NCBI RefSeq assembly: GCF_001514205.1
Contig: NZ_KQ948763.1
Span: 124,001-188,000 of the forward strand
Direction: 5' to 3'
DNA length: 64,000 nt
Origin: Streptomyces griseoruber
Lineage (GTDB): Bacteria > Actinomycetota > Actinomycetes > Streptomycetales > Streptomycetaceae
Made by a program: the position numbers and the translations under genes. The notes beneath the pieces are model-generated. The model saw nothing but the letters and a program-made list of their open reading frames with translations, made no database searches and had not been told where the DNA came from. Positions 26,942 to 36,070 of the stretch are shown here, in pieces (the first letter of the stretch is position 1; each line of letters opens with the position of its first letter).

Positions 26942-27958
26942 TCACGGAGCCGGACGTTCCCCCGACCCCCGGACGATCAGGCGGGTGGGCACGGTGAGGG
27001 TGCGGGCGCGGGAGCGGTCGCCGTCGAGGCGGGACAGGGCGGCGGTCGCGGCGGTGCGGCCGATCTCCTCGGGGTCCTGGGCGACCACGGTCAGCGCCGG
27101 TTCGAGCGCGTCCGCGAGGGCCACGTCGTCGAAGGCGACGACCGCGACGTCCTTGCGGTGGCTGCGGGCGAGTTCGGTCACTATGCCCAGCGCGACGATG
27201 TTGTTGCCGGCGAACAGGGCCGTGGGCGGATCGGGCAGGGCCAGCAACTGCGCGGTCGCCGCCGAGGCGCCGTGCTGGTCGTGGGCGTTGGTGACGAGGG
27301 AGCGGTCGTCCGGGAGGCCGGCCTCCCGCAGTGCCTCGCGGTATCCGGCCAGACGCTCGCGGCGCGTGTAGAGCTTGGTGGGCAGGTCCCCGATGAAGCC
27401 GATACGGCGGTGGCCGTGGGCGATGAGGTGGGCGACGCCGTCGTGGGCGCCCGAGCGGTTGGTGCTGACGACGCTGTCCGTGGCGAGGCCCGTGCCCGGC
27501 CGGTCGAGGAAGACGACGGGCAGCCCGCCGGACCGGTGCGGCTTGAGGTGGGAGTGGTCGGCGCCGACGGAGGGGACGACCATCAGGACGCTGACCCGGC
27601 GCGCCAGGAACGTGGCGGTCAGGGCGCGTTCGCGCTCGGGGTCGTCCGCGGAGGAGCCCATGAGCAGGGTCAGCCCCCGGTCGCGGACCGTGTCCTCGAT
27701 GCTGCTGGCCACGGCCCCGAAGAAGGGGTTGCCGAGGTCGGGGATGACCAGTCCGACGGTGGTGTCGGGGCCGCCGACGCGGATGTTGCGCGCCATGAGG
27801 TTCGGCTGGAAGCCCAGCCGGGCCACGGCGGCGAGCACCTGTTCCCTGGTCTGCGCGGAGGCGGGTCCGTCCTCGTTGAGGACGCGGGAGACGGTCTTGG
27901 CGCTGACACCCACTTCACGGGCGACATCGGCCAGGGTGGGGCGGCGGCTGGCTGCCAT
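26942..27958 (-). CDS. LacI-family transcriptional regulator of the sugar importer
   Basis: A 338-residue repressor. The N-terminal HTH is PTLADVAREVGVSAKTVSRV with the hinge helix region RLGFQPNLMARNIRV. The periplasmic-binding-protein-like core has VGLVIPDLGNPFFGAV, HRRIGFIGDL and PTALFAGNNIVALG. It is transcribed in the same direction as, and just downstream of, the ABC sugar importer. Tandem GTCA-N4-TGAC sites (31147-31174) before the importer are the probable operators. Confidence 0.92.
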   Translation of the reverse strand: MAASRRPTLADVAREVGVSAKTVSRVLNEDGPASAQTREQVLAAVARLGFQPNLMARNIRVGGPDTTVGLVIPDLGNPFFGAVASSIEDTVRDRGLTLLMGSSADDPERERALTATFLARRVSVLMVVPSVGADHSHLKPHRSGGLPVVFLDRPGTGLATDSVVSTNRSGAHDGVAHLIAHGHRRIGFIGDLPTKLYTRRERLAGYREALREAGLPDDRSLVTNAHDQHGASAATAQLLALPDPPTALFAGNNIVALGIVTELARSHRKDVAVVAFDDVALADALEPALTVVAQDPEEIGRTAATAALSRLDGDRSRARTLTVPTRLIVRGSGERPAP

Positions 27959-28053
27959 GGAGGTGCGGATCTCCTGTGCTCGTCGGTTCCGCCCGCGGCC
28001 TCGGGCGGATCCTTGGAGTCGAATCGTGTCGCCAGAACCTGTGCGAGCGGGTT

Positions 28054-28890
28054 CTAGCCGGCCTGGACCCCGGCGGCCTTGGCGGCCTCGGAATCCGTCA
28101 CGACAGTATCTCCGGCCGCGTCGATGGTGAGCGCGCCGGTCATGACGGCGACGACCTCGGCCATCGAGTAGTCGGACGGCTTGATCACGGCGGCGCGCCT
28201 GCCGAGGCGGTGGACGTGGATCCGGTCGGCGATCTCGAAGACGTGGGGCATGTTGTGGCTGATCAGGACGACCGGCATGCCCTTGTCGCGGACGCGGCGG
28301 ATCAGGTCGAGGACCTGGCCGGACTCCTTGACGCCGAGGGCGGCGGTGGGTTCGTCCATGACGACGACCGAGCGGGCCCAGGCCACGGACCGGGCCACGG
28401 CGACGGCCTGCCGCTGTCCGCCGGAGAGGGTCTCCACCGACTGGGTCAGCGAGCGCAGCCCGATCTTCAGATCGGCCATGTGCTCGGCGGCCTCCTGCCG
28501 CATCCGCTTCTTGTCCAGCATCCGGAAGACACTGCCGAGGACTCCGGGGCGGCGCAGTTCCCGGCCGAGGAACATGTTCGAGGCGATGTCCATCGAGGCG
28601 GCCACGGCCAGGTCCTGATACACCGTCTCGATGCCGTGGGCGCGGGCGCTCTGCGGGCCGGAGAAGGTGATGGGCTCTCCGTTGAGCCGGATCTCGCCGG
28701 CGTCCGGCACCACCGCGCCGGTGAGCGCCTTGATGAGGCTGGTCTTGCCGGCGCCGTTGTCGCCGATCACGGCGAGGACCTCGCCGGGCAGCAGATCGAA
28801 GTCGGCGCCGTCGATGGCGGTCACCTGGCCGTAGCGCTTGACCAGACCGCGGGCCTGGAGGACGGGGGTGGGGGAGTCCGAGGTGGTCAT
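28054..28890 (-). CDS. frcA: Sugar ABC importer ATPase (FrcA-like, single domain)
   Basis: ATPase of a CUT2-type sugar importer, 278 residues with one nucleotide-binding domain, unlike RbsA/XylG which are tandem. Walker A GDNGAGKTSLIKALTGA, signature LSGGQRQAVAVARS and Walker B VVVMDEPTAALG are intact. The ATG overlaps the permease stop (ATGA). The one-domain form is typical of FrcA, the fructose importer ATPase. Confidence 0.9.
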   Translation of the reverse strand: MTTSDSPTPVLQARGLVKRYGQVTAIDGADFDLLPGEVLAVIGDNGAGKTSLIKALTGAVVPDAGEIRLNGEPITFSGPQSARAHGIETVYQDLAVAASMDIASNMFLGRELRRPGVLGSVFRMLDKKRMRQEAAEHMADLKIGLRSLTQSVETLSGGQRQAVAVARSVAWARSVVVMDEPTAALGVKESGQVLDLIRRVRDKGMPVVLISHNMPHVFEIADRIHVHRLGRRAAVIKPSDYSMAEVVAVMTGALTIDAAGDTVVTDSEAAKAAGVQAG

Positions 28891-29882
28891 CGGGCCTTCT
28901 TCCGGGAGATCTGGTCGACGGTCACCGCGAGGATCACCAGCACACCGGTGATCAGGGTCTGGTAGATGGAGGCGACGCCCATCAGCTGGAGCCCGTTGCG
29001 GAAGACACCGACGATGAGCACGCCGATGAACGTGCCGAGGACCGAACCCCGGCCGCCGAACAGGCTGGTCCCGCCGAGGACCACGGCGGTGATGCTGTCG
29101 AGGTTGTCGGTCTGGCCGGCCTGCGGGTCGCCGACGCCGGTGCGGGAGATGAGCAGCAGGGCGGCGACGCCGTACAGCAGACCCGCCACGGTGTAGATGC
29201 CGATGGTGAGCCGGGAGGTGCGGATGCCGTTCAGCCGGGCCGCCTCCTGGCTGTTGCCCAGCGCGTAGACGTGGCGGCCCCAGCCGGTACCGCTGAGCGC
29301 GTAGGCGAACAGCAGGAACAGGGCGACGGTGACGAGGGAGCCGTAGGTGATGTCGGTGCGGCCGAGCGGGAAGGTCTCCCCGAGGGCCGTCAGCGGGCCG
29401 GGCAGACCGGTGACGGTCTGCTCCTCGGAGTAGATGTGGGTCAGCGCGAACGCCACGTTGAGCATGCCGAGGGTGACGATGAACGGCGGCAGCGGGATCT
29501 TCTGCACCAGCAGCCCGTTCAGCAGCCCGAAGCCGCCGCAGACCACCAGGCCCAGGGCGATGGCGACGAACGGGGACACCGAGCCCTCGGCCGCCATCTT
29601 GGCGATCACGATGCTGCCGAACGCCATCACGGCACCGCACGACAGGTCGATGCCGGCGGTGAGGATGATCAGGGTCTGTCCGATGGCGAGGGTGCCGACC
29701 ACCATGACCTGCTGCACGATCAGCGAGAAGTTCCCGCCGGTGAGGAACTGGTCGGTGAAGAAGGAGAAGAAGGCGCAGGCCAGGAGGAGGGCGACCAGTG
29801 GGCCGGTGGTGGGTGCCGTGAGCAGTCTGCGGGCCGTGGTCGGTGCCTTGAGCTCGGCGTACGGCGTGGTCGTGGCTGTCAT
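28887..29882 (-). CDS. frcC: Sugar ABC importer permease (FrcC/RbsC-like)
   Basis: A 331-residue CUT2 permease with 8-10 hydrophobic helices from residue 28 on. Family blocks are GQTLIILTAGIDLSCGAVMA, LNGLLVQKIPLPPFIVTLGM and DSITAVVLGGTSLFGGRGSV. It sits between the binding protein and ATPase genes of one operon. Confidence 0.92.
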   Translation of the reverse strand: MTATTTPYAELKAPTTARRLLTAPTTGPLVALLLACAFFSFFTDQFLTGGNFSLIVQQVMVVGTLAIGQTLIILTAGIDLSCGAVMAFGSIVIAKMAAEGSVSPFVAIALGLVVCGGFGLLNGLLVQKIPLPPFIVTLGMLNVAFALTHIYSEEQTVTGLPGPLTALGETFPLGRTDITYGSLVTVALFLLFAYALSGTGWGRHVYALGNSQEAARLNGIRTSRLTIGIYTVAGLLYGVAALLLISRTGVGDPQAGQTDNLDSITAVVLGGTSLFGGRGSVLGTFIGVLIVGVFRNGLQLMGVASIYQTLITGVLVILAVTVDQISRKKAR

Positions 29883-29956
29883 GCGGAGTCCTTGTCGGAA
29901 GACAGATGTCCTTGCCGGTCCCCACGGGGGCTCACCACGGGGGACAAGGAGACGAG

Positions 29957-30001
29957 GGGGCGGCCGTCCCCGGTCGGGGGGGGGGTGGGGCCGGCCGCCC
30001 C
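29957..30001 (-). terminator. Hairpin between binding-protein and permease genes
   Basis: GGGGCGGCCG (29957-29966) pairs with CGGCCGCCCC (29992-30001), 25-nt loop. A stem after the first gene of a binding-protein operon usually stabilises that message or partly terminates, giving excess binding protein. Confidence 0.55.
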
Positions 30002-30063
30002 GCTGAGGGGGAGGGCGGCGTCGTACGGGGCAGGGGGCGTCGTACGGGCCGGGCGCGGGCGGC

Positions 30064-31086
30064 TCAGCCCCAGCAGTTCTCCAGGCCGAAGGCGGTGTCC
30101 TGGGAGGAGACCCCGTCCTGCGCCTTGTCGGTGATCAGGGTGACGCCGGTGTCGGTGTACCCGGAGGCCTTCTTGCCGTCCTTGGCGTACGTCACCACGG
30201 CCTTGACGCCCTCGGCGGCCATCTTCAGCGGGTACTGCTGCGAGGTCGCGGCGATCTTGCCGTCCTTGACGGCCTGGGTGCCGGTGCAGCCGCCGTCGAC
30301 GGAGACGACGAGGACGTCCTTCTCGCGGCCCTTGGCCTTGAGCGCGGTGAACGCGCCGAGGGCGGCCGGCTCGTTGATGGTGTAGACGACGTTGATGTCC
30401 GGCTCCTTCTGGAGGCAGTTCTCCATCGCCGTCTGGCCCTTGGCCTGGTCGCCGCCGGTGTCCTGGGCGCAGACCACGTCCTTGTCGGTGGCGCCGAAGC
30501 CCTTGAGGAATCCGTTGTGCCGCTGGACACCGACGGAGACACCGGGCGCCAGGTCGAGGGTGGCTATCTTCGCGGTCTTGCCCGCCATGGCCGCCTTGGC
30601 GTACTCGCCGATCAGCTGCCCGGCCTTGAGGTTGTCGGTGGCGAAGAGGGCGTCGACCGCGCTCTCCGGCTCGGTCGGCGTGTCCAGCGCGATGACCAGG
30701 ACGCCCTTGGCGCGGGCCTTCGCGATCGCGGGCACGATGGCCTTGGAGTCGCTCGGGGTGATCAGGATGCCCTTCACACCGGCGGCGACCATGTTCTCGA
30801 TCGCGGTGACCTGCCCGGCGTTGTCGCCGTCGAACTTGCCGGCCGCGGACATGAGCTGGACGCCCTCGGACTTCGCGGCCTTCTCCGCGCCTTCCTTCAT
30901 CTTCACGAAGAACGGGTTGGTGTCCGTCTTGGTGATCAGACCGACCTTGACGCCGCCCGAGCCCGATCCGGAGCTCGCGGAGTCCGAGCCGGAGCCGGAC
31001 CCGCAGGCCGTCAGGGTCAGGGCCGCGACGCCCATGACCGCGGCGGCTCTGAGGAGGGAGGTGGACGGACGAGTGGTGCGAGACAT
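30064..31086 (-). CDS. frcB: Sugar-binding lipoprotein (FrcB-like)
   Basis: A 340-residue CUT2 substrate-binding protein. The signal ends in the lipobox LTLTAC ([15 protein letters not shown]), followed by a Ser/Gly linker and the periplasmic-binding fold ([60 protein letters not shown]). Start ATG 31086 has AGGAG upstream. It is the first gene of the importer operon. A divergent PfkB kinase suggests fructose or a related sugar. Confidence 0.92.
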   Translation of the reverse strand: MSRTTRPSTSLLRAAAVMGVAALTLTACGSGSGSDSASSGSGSGGVKVGLITKTDTNPFFVKMKEGAEKAAKSEGVQLMSAAGKFDGDNAGQVTAIENMVAAGVKGILITPSDSKAIVPAIAKARAKGVLVIALDTPTEPESAVDALFATDNLKAGQLIGEYAKAAMAGKTAKIATLDLAPGVSVGVQRHNGFLKGFGATDKDVVCAQDTGGDQAKGQTAMENCLQKEPDINVVYTINEPAALGAFTALKAKGREKDVLVVSVDGGCTGTQAVKDGKIAATSQQYPLKMAAEGVKAVVTYAKDGKKASGYTDTGVTLITDKAQDGVSSQDTAFGLENCWG

Positions 31087-31145
31087 GAACGACTCCTGCG
31101 GGATTGCGAGCGGCGCGGCCGGCATCGAGGGATGCCGTCCCGAGT

Positions 31146-31174
31146 TGTCATCGTTGACTTATGTCATCGTTGAC
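31146..31174. promoter_or_regulatory. Tandem LacI-type operators
   Basis: TGTCATCGTTGAC occurs at 31146-31158 and again at 31162-31174, 16 bp apart. Each contains GTCA-TCGT-TGAC, a 12-bp dyad with a central CG as LacI-family sites have. They lie between the importer operon (left) and the PfkB gene (right), so one repressor could control both. Confidence 0.7.
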
Positions 31175-31312
31175 ACTGCATGGCGAGGATGATGGACTCC
31201 GTCTCCCGGAAACGTCAATGCCCTCCGCCCGTCACGAATCGGCAACGTCCCACAGCCGTCCGCGCCGTCGCACGGCCGCCGTCCCACGGTCGCCCGCAGA
31301 GAAGAGCAGCCC

Positions 31313-32287
31313 ATGAGCCCGCGTCAGATCACCGTCCTCGGAGAGTGCGTCGCGGACGCGTTCACCGAGCCCGCGAGCGCCCCGAACGAGCTCGCCCTGC
31401 GGGTCCTGCCGGGCGGCGGACCGGCGAACACGGCCGTCTCCCTGGCCCGGCTCGGCACCCCGGCCCGCTTCCTCGCCCGGCTCTCCGGGGATGTGTTCGG
31501 CCGGCTGTTCCGCGGCCACCTGGAGGCGTCCGGGGTGGACCTGTCGTACGCCGTCCCGGCCGCCGAACCCAGCACCCTGGCCGTGGCCGAACTCGACGAC
31601 GGCGGTCAGGCTGCGTTCTCCTTCCACGCGCAGAACACCGCCGACTGGCAGTGGACGGCCGAGGAGCTGGCCCGGGTCGACCTGTCCGGCACCGCCTGTG
31701 TGCACACCGGATCCCTGGCCCTGGTCCGCGCGCCCGGCGCGGCCGTCGTCGAGGACTTCCTGGCCGCGGCCGCCGCCCGGACGACCGTCAGCATCGACCC
31801 CAACGTCCGCCCGCTGCTGGTCGATCCCGACGTCTACCGCGCCCGGCTGGCGCACTGGTGCTCCCTCGCCGACATCCTGCGCCTCAGCGAGGACGACCTG
31901 GAGCTGCTGCTGCCGGGCACCGCGCCCGAGCGGGCCTGCGACCTCTGGCACGCGGCCGGGGTCCGGCTCGTCGTGATCACCCTCGGTGCGCGGGGCGCCC
32001 TGGCCTCGCTCGACGGGGAACGGGTGCGGGTGCCCGCGGTGACCGTACAGGTCGTCGACACCGTCGGCGCGGGCGACTCCTTCACCGCCGGACTGCTGCA
32101 CCACCTCGGCGCCCGCTCGCTCCTCGGCGGCCGGCTGACGGACGTCGGCCTCGACGACGTCACCGAGGCCTGCCGCTTCGCCGCCCGGGTCGCCGCCCTG
32201 ACCTGCTCGGTCGCCGGACCCAACCCGCCCTGGCGGAGCCGCCTGGAGGAGTCCGCACCCCCGTTCGCCGACGCCGCCCGAGACTGA
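31313..32287 (+). CDS. PfkB-family carbohydrate kinase (fructokinase-like)
   Basis: A 324-residue ribokinase-superfamily kinase. The N-terminal signature is VLPGGGPANTAVSLARLGTP; the C-terminal signature VVDTVGAGDSFTAGLLHHLG holds the catalytic Asp and anion hole. ISIDPNVRPLL-like VSIDPNVRPLLVDPD is typical of fructokinases. It is divergent from an FrcABC-type importer across shared operators, so it probably phosphorylates the imported sugar. Confidence 0.9.
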   Translation: MSPRQITVLGECVADAFTEPASAPNELALRVLPGGGPANTAVSLARLGTPARFLARLSGDVFGRLFRGHLEASGVDLSYAVPAAEPSTLAVAELDDGGQAAFSFHAQNTADWQWTAEELARVDLSGTACVHTGSLALVRAPGAAVVEDFLAAAAARTTVSIDPNVRPLLVDPDVYRARLAHWCSLADILRLSEDDLELLLPGTAPERACDLWHAAGVRLVVITLGARGALASLDGERVRVPAVTVQVVDTVGAGDSFTAGLLHHLGARSLLGGRLTDVGLDDVTEACRFAARVAALTCSVAGPNPPWRSRLEESAPPFADAARD

Positions 32288-32295
32288 CCGAGGCC

Positions 32296-32325
32296 GACCG
32301 ACAACGACCGACAACGACCGACAAC
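32296..32325 (+). repeat. Three tandem copies of GACCGACAAC
   Basis: A 10-bp unit repeated three times, one helical turn each, in the short gap between the kinase and monooxygenase genes. It may be slippage with no role. Confidence 0.8.
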
Positions 32326-32342
32326 GACAAGGACCCGAGACG

Positions 32343-32633
32343 ATGACGAAGACACTGCTCGCCGAGTTCACCGCCCGCGAGGGCGCCGAGGACGAGGTCG
32401 CCCGGCTGATCGGGGAGTACGCCCGCACGGTGCGCGAGGAGGAGGGGAACCTCGCCTTCGACGTGTACACCAAGGCCGCCGCCCCGCGTGCCTACTGGAT
32501 CTTCGAGGTGTACCGGGACGAGGACGCCTTCCAGGCGCATCTGAAAGCCCCGTACGGCGGCCCGTTCAACGCGGCGCTCGTCCCGCTGATCGAGGAGGAC
32601 GCCTCGGTGCTGACGTTCCTGGAAAAGCGCTGA
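32343..32633 (+). CDS. ABM-domain monooxygenase (YgiN-like)
   Basis: A 96-residue dimeric ferredoxin-like protein of the antibiotic biosynthesis monooxygenase group. The core is LLAEFTAREGAEDEVARLIG, VREEEGNLAFDVYTKA and WIFEVYRDEDAFQAHLKAPY. Relatives oxidise quinols or simply cleave small substrates without cofactor. It is 55 bp after the PfkB gene and probably co-transcribed; the substrate is unknown. Confidence 0.88.
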   Translation: MTKTLLAEFTAREGAEDEVARLIGEYARTVREEEGNLAFDVYTKAAAPRAYWIFEVYRDEDAFQAHLKAPYGGPFNAALVPLIEEDASVLTFLEKR

Positions 32634-32700
32634 CCTTCCTGGAACAGCAGAAAGAGGCGGGAGACCCGCCCCTTGCCACTCTCAACGTATAGCGCACCGG

Positions 32701-32720
32701 GGGGCTTGCGGCAAGGCCCC
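32701..32720 (+). promoter_or_regulatory. Rifamycin-associated element (RAE)
   Basis: The palindrome GGGGCTTGCGGCAAGGCCCC is present without mismatch. As I recall it, this is the element found upstream of rifamycin-inactivation and resistance genes in actinomycetes, including helR. TTGCGG inside it may act as a -35, with CAGAAT (32731-32736) as a weak -10 at 19 nt. Confidence 0.85.
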
Positions 32721-32780
32721 CCTCGTACCGCAGAATCCCAGGTCGTGGCCAGGATCCAGCGGAGAAGTGAGATTCACGAA

Positions 32781-34949
32781 GTGCGTGTGCCGAGTGCGTT
32801 CGACCTCCCCGACCAGCTCTCCCGTAAGGCCGATCCGGCGCTGATCGCCGCCGACGAGCGGCACTTCGCGGCCGTCGCGGAGTGCCTCGAGGAGTCGATC
32901 GCCGAACTGTCCGACCTCCTCGACGCCGAACTCAGGGCACCCGGCGGCACCGGCCGCCAGGCGATGGACCGGGACATCGAGGTCCACCGCCTGACCGGCC
33001 GGCTGCGCACCCTGCGCCGGTTCGGACTGGACCTGTGCCTCGGGCACATGGCCGGCGCGGACGGCTCCGAGCCCGTGTACGTCGGACGGCTCGGCCTCAC
33101 CGACGCCGAGGGCCGCCGGCTGCTCATCGACTGGCGCTCCCCGGCGGCCGAGCCGTTCTTCGCCGCGACCCACGCCGACCCGATGGGCCTCGCCAGCCGC
33201 CGCCGGTACCGCTGGACCCGGGGCCGGATCAGCGACTACTGGGACGAGGTGTTCACCGCCGACGGGCTGGAGGGGCATGCCGCCGCCCTGGACGACCAGT
33301 CCGCCTTCATCGCCAGTCTGGGCGGCAACCGCTCGGAGCGGATGCGGGACGTGCTCTCCACCATCCAGGCCGACCAGGACGCCATCATCCGGGCGGGCTC
33401 GCGCGGTGCGCTCGTCGTGGACGGCGGCCCGGGCACCGGCAAGACCGTCGTCGCCCTGCACCGCACCGCCCACCTGCTCTACTCCGACCCGCGCCTCGGG
33501 CACCGCCGCGGCGGGGTGCTGTTCGTCGGCCCGCACCGGCCCTATCTGTCGTACGTCGCCGACGTGCTGCCGAGCCTCGGCGAGGAGGGCGTCCAGACCT
33601 GCGTCCTGCGCGACCTCGTCCCCGAGGGAGCCGGCGCGAGTGTCGAGACCGACCCGGAGGCGGCCCGGCTGAAGGCGTCCGCGGACCTGGTGAAGGCGAT
33701 CGACAAGGCCGTCCGGTTCTACGAGGAGCCGCCCGCCGAGGGCATGACGGTCACCGTCGACCTCACCGACGTACGGCTGACCGCCGCCGACTGGGCCGAG
33801 GCCTTCGACGCACCCGAACCCGGCACCCCGCACAACGAGGCCCGCAACCAGATCTGGGAGCGGCTCGTCGAGATCCTGCGGGACCGCTACGACGGCGACG
33901 ACCTGCCGCCCGAGCAGTTCCGCCGGGCGCTGCGCCAGGACAAGGAACTCCTCGGCACCCTCCAGCGCGCCTGGCCGCTGCTGGAGGCGGCCGACCTGGT
34001 CGGGGACCTGTGGACGGTGCCCGCGTACCTGCGGATGTGCGCTCCCTGGCTGAGTTCCGACGAGGTACGACGGCTCCAGCGCGCCGACGCCCAGGCCTGG
34101 ACGGTGTCCGACCTGCCGCTGCTCGACGCGGCCCGGCAGCGGCTCGGCGACCCGGAGGCGGCGCGGCGCAGACAGCGCAACAAGGCCGTCCTCGCCGCCC
34201 AGCGCGAGCGCATGGACCATGTCGTGGACAACCTGATCCACGCCGTGGCCGACTCCGGCGCCGACGGGGACGACGGCGAGGGCCTGGTGACCATGCTGCG
34301 GGGTGCGGACGCCCAGGTCAGCCTGGTCGACGAGTCCGAACTGGCCGTCCTCGCCCCCGATCTGCTCGCCGGCCCGTTCGCGCACATCGTCGTCGACGAG
34401 GCCCAGGAACTCACCGACGCCGAGTGGCAGATGCTGCTGTCGCGCTGCCCGTCGCGGAGCTTCACCGTCGTCGGGGACCGCGCCCAGGCCCGGCACGGGT
34501 TCACCGAGTCGTGGCGGGAGCGCCTGGAGCGGATCGGACTCGACCGGATCGACCTGGCCTCCCTGAGCGTCAACTACCGCACACCGGCCGAGATCATGGC
34601 GGAGGCCGAGCCGGTCGTCCGGGCCGCGCTCCCGGACGCCAACGTCCCGACCTCCATCCGCAGCAACGGCCTCCCCGTCGTCCACGGATCCGTCGCGGAC
34701 CTGGACACCGTCCTCGACGGCTGGCTCGCCGCCCACGCCGACGGGATCGCCTGTGTCATCGGCGCCCCGGGCTTCCCCGGGACGCCCCGGGTCCGCTCCC
34801 TGCCCCCGGAGCTGACCAAGGGCCTGGAGTTCGACCTGGTCGTCCTCGTCGACCCCGAGAAGTTCGGCACGGGCGTCGAAGGGGCGGTGGACCGCTATGT
34901 CGCGATGACCCGCGCGACCCGCCAACTCGTCGTCCTCACCGGCTCCTGA
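32781..34949 (+). CDS. helR: HelR: RNA polymerase-recycling motor ATPase, rifamycin tolerance
   Basis: A 722-residue UvrD/HelD-like superfamily 1 ATPase. HelR displaces rifamycins from RNA polymerase and frees stalled enzyme. Visible parts are an N-terminal helical arm (ADPALIAADERHFAAVAECL), the sequence LIDWRSPAAEPFF typical of HelD proteins, Walker A VVDGGPGTGKTVVALHR, Walker B IVVDEAQELTDAEWQML, and late motifs SLSVNYRTPAEI and KGLEFDLVVLVDP. I set the start at GTG 32781 since known HelR proteins begin just before AFDLP; GTG 32787 is an alternative. A perfect RAE lies 60 bp upstream, matching rifamycin-induced expression. Confidence 0.93.
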   Translation: MRVPSAFDLPDQLSRKADPALIAADERHFAAVAECLEESIAELSDLLDAELRAPGGTGRQAMDRDIEVHRLTGRLRTLRRFGLDLCLGHMAGADGSEPVYVGRLGLTDAEGRRLLIDWRSPAAEPFFAATHADPMGLASRRRYRWTRGRISDYWDEVFTADGLEGHAAALDDQSAFIASLGGNRSERMRDVLSTIQADQDAIIRAGSRGALVVDGGPGTGKTVVALHRTAHLLYSDPRLGHRRGGVLFVGPHRPYLSYVADVLPSLGEEGVQTCVLRDLVPEGAGASVETDPEAARLKASADLVKAIDKAVRFYEEPPAEGMTVTVDLTDVRLTAADWAEAFDAPEPGTPHNEARNQIWERLVEILRDRYDGDDLPPEQFRRALRQDKELLGTLQRAWPLLEAADLVGDLWTVPAYLRMCAPWLSSDEVRRLQRADAQAWTVSDLPLLDAARQRLGDPEAARRRQRNKAVLAAQRERMDHVVDNLIHAVADSGADGDDGEGLVTMLRGADAQVSLVDESELAVLAPDLLAGPFAHIVVDEAQELTDAEWQMLLSRCPSRSFTVVGDRAQARHGFTESWRERLERIGLDRIDLASLSVNYRTPAEIMAEAEPVVRAALPDANVPTSIRSNGLPVVHGSVADLDTVLDGWLAAHADGIACVIGAPGFPGTPRVRSLPPELTKGLEFDLVVLVDPEKFGTGVEGAVDRYVAMTRATRQLVVLTGS

Positions 34950-35024
34950 TCCTGTCCGGCGCCCTGTCCGGTGCCCCGTCCGGTGCCCCGTCCGTGCTCC
35001 GCGGCCCGTGCGGGCCGGCCTTGT

Positions 35025-36053
35025 TCACACACCGGTCAGATCCAGCAGGACCTTGGAGGCGACGGACCGGTCGTGGGCGAGGTCGAAGGCGGTCCGGCAC
35101 TCGGTGAGCGGGAACGTGTGCGTCACGATCGCGTCCACCGGCAGGCCCCCGGCGAGCAGACCGATCGCCGCGTCGAACTCGCCGTCGAAGCGGAACGCGC
35201 CGCGCAGCTCCAGTTCCCGGGTGACGGCGAGGTTGCCGAGCAGCGGCACCTCGCCGGGCGGCAGCAGACCGAGCAGCACGACCGTGCCGCCCCGGCGCAC
35301 CCGCTCGACACAGGTGCGCAGCCCCGCGGGCGCCCCCGACGCCTCGACGGCGATGTCGAACGGCTCCGTCCAGGCGGGGTGACCGGGGTCGTCCGCCCGG
35401 ACCGTGCCGTCGGCCCCGGACGCGGCGGCGATGCGCAGCGGGGTGTCGAGGAGGTCGCTCACGACGACCTCGGCGGCGCCGCGGTGGCGCAGGACTGCGG
35501 TGACCAGGCAGCCGATCGGTCCCGCTCCGGTGACCAGCACCCGTCGGCCGGGTACGTCACCGGCCCGGTGCACCGCGTGCAGGGCCACGGACAGCGGCTC
35601 GGCGAGGACGGCGCGCCGCGGGGCGAGCCCGGGCGGCAGGGTACGGATCTGGGCGGCCGGCACGGTGACGAGCTGGGCGAAGCCGCCCTGGACGTGGGGT
35701 GTGCGGGCGGCGCTGCCGAGGTAGCGGGCGTCGCCGCAGATGTTGCGGCGGCCCGTGGCGCAGGCGGCGCACCGGTCGCACGGGGTGGCCGGGTGGACGG
35801 CCACCGGGGTGCCGACGGCGGGCCCGTCGGCGCCGGGCCCGAGGGCGGCGACGTGCCCGACGATCTCATGGCCGAGCACCAGGGGTTCCTGGACGGTGAA
35901 GTCCCCGACCCGGCCGTGACGGTAGTAGTGCAGGTCCGATCCGCAGATGCCGCCGAGGGCGACCGACACGGTCACCTGCCCGGGACCGGCGGCGACGGGC
36001 TCGCGGGCTTCGACCCGGAGGTCTCCCGCCCGGTGGACGACACAGGCGCGCAT
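35025..36053 (-). CDS. idnD: Zinc-dependent alcohol dehydrogenase, L-idonate 5-dehydrogenase type
   Basis: A 342-residue medium-chain zinc dehydrogenase. The catalytic zinc ligands are in GGICGSDLHYYRHG (Cys) and LVLGHEIVGHV (His-Glu); the structural zinc cysteines are CDRCAACATGRRNIC. The NAD motif is VLVTGAGPIGCLVTAV. Sequence type and position next to a gluconate 5-dehydrogenase favour L-idonate oxidation to 5-keto-D-gluconate. It is the third gene of a minus-strand operon. Confidence 0.85.
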   Translation of the reverse strand: MRACVVHRAGDLRVEAREPVAAGPGQVTVSVALGGICGSDLHYYRHGRVGDFTVQEPLVLGHEIVGHVAALGPGADGPAVGTPVAVHPATPCDRCAACATGRRNICGDARYLGSAARTPHVQGGFAQLVTVPAAQIRTLPPGLAPRRAVLAEPLSVALHAVHRAGDVPGRRVLVTGAGPIGCLVTAVLRHRGAAEVVVSDLLDTPLRIAAASGADGTVRADDPGHPAWTEPFDIAVEASGAPAGLRTCVERVRRGGTVVLLGLLPPGEVPLLGNLAVTRELELRGAFRFDGEFDAAIGLLAGGLPVDAIVTHTFPLTECRTAFDLAHDRSVASKVLLDLTGV

Positions 36054-36070
36054 GGTGGGGTCTCCCGGGG

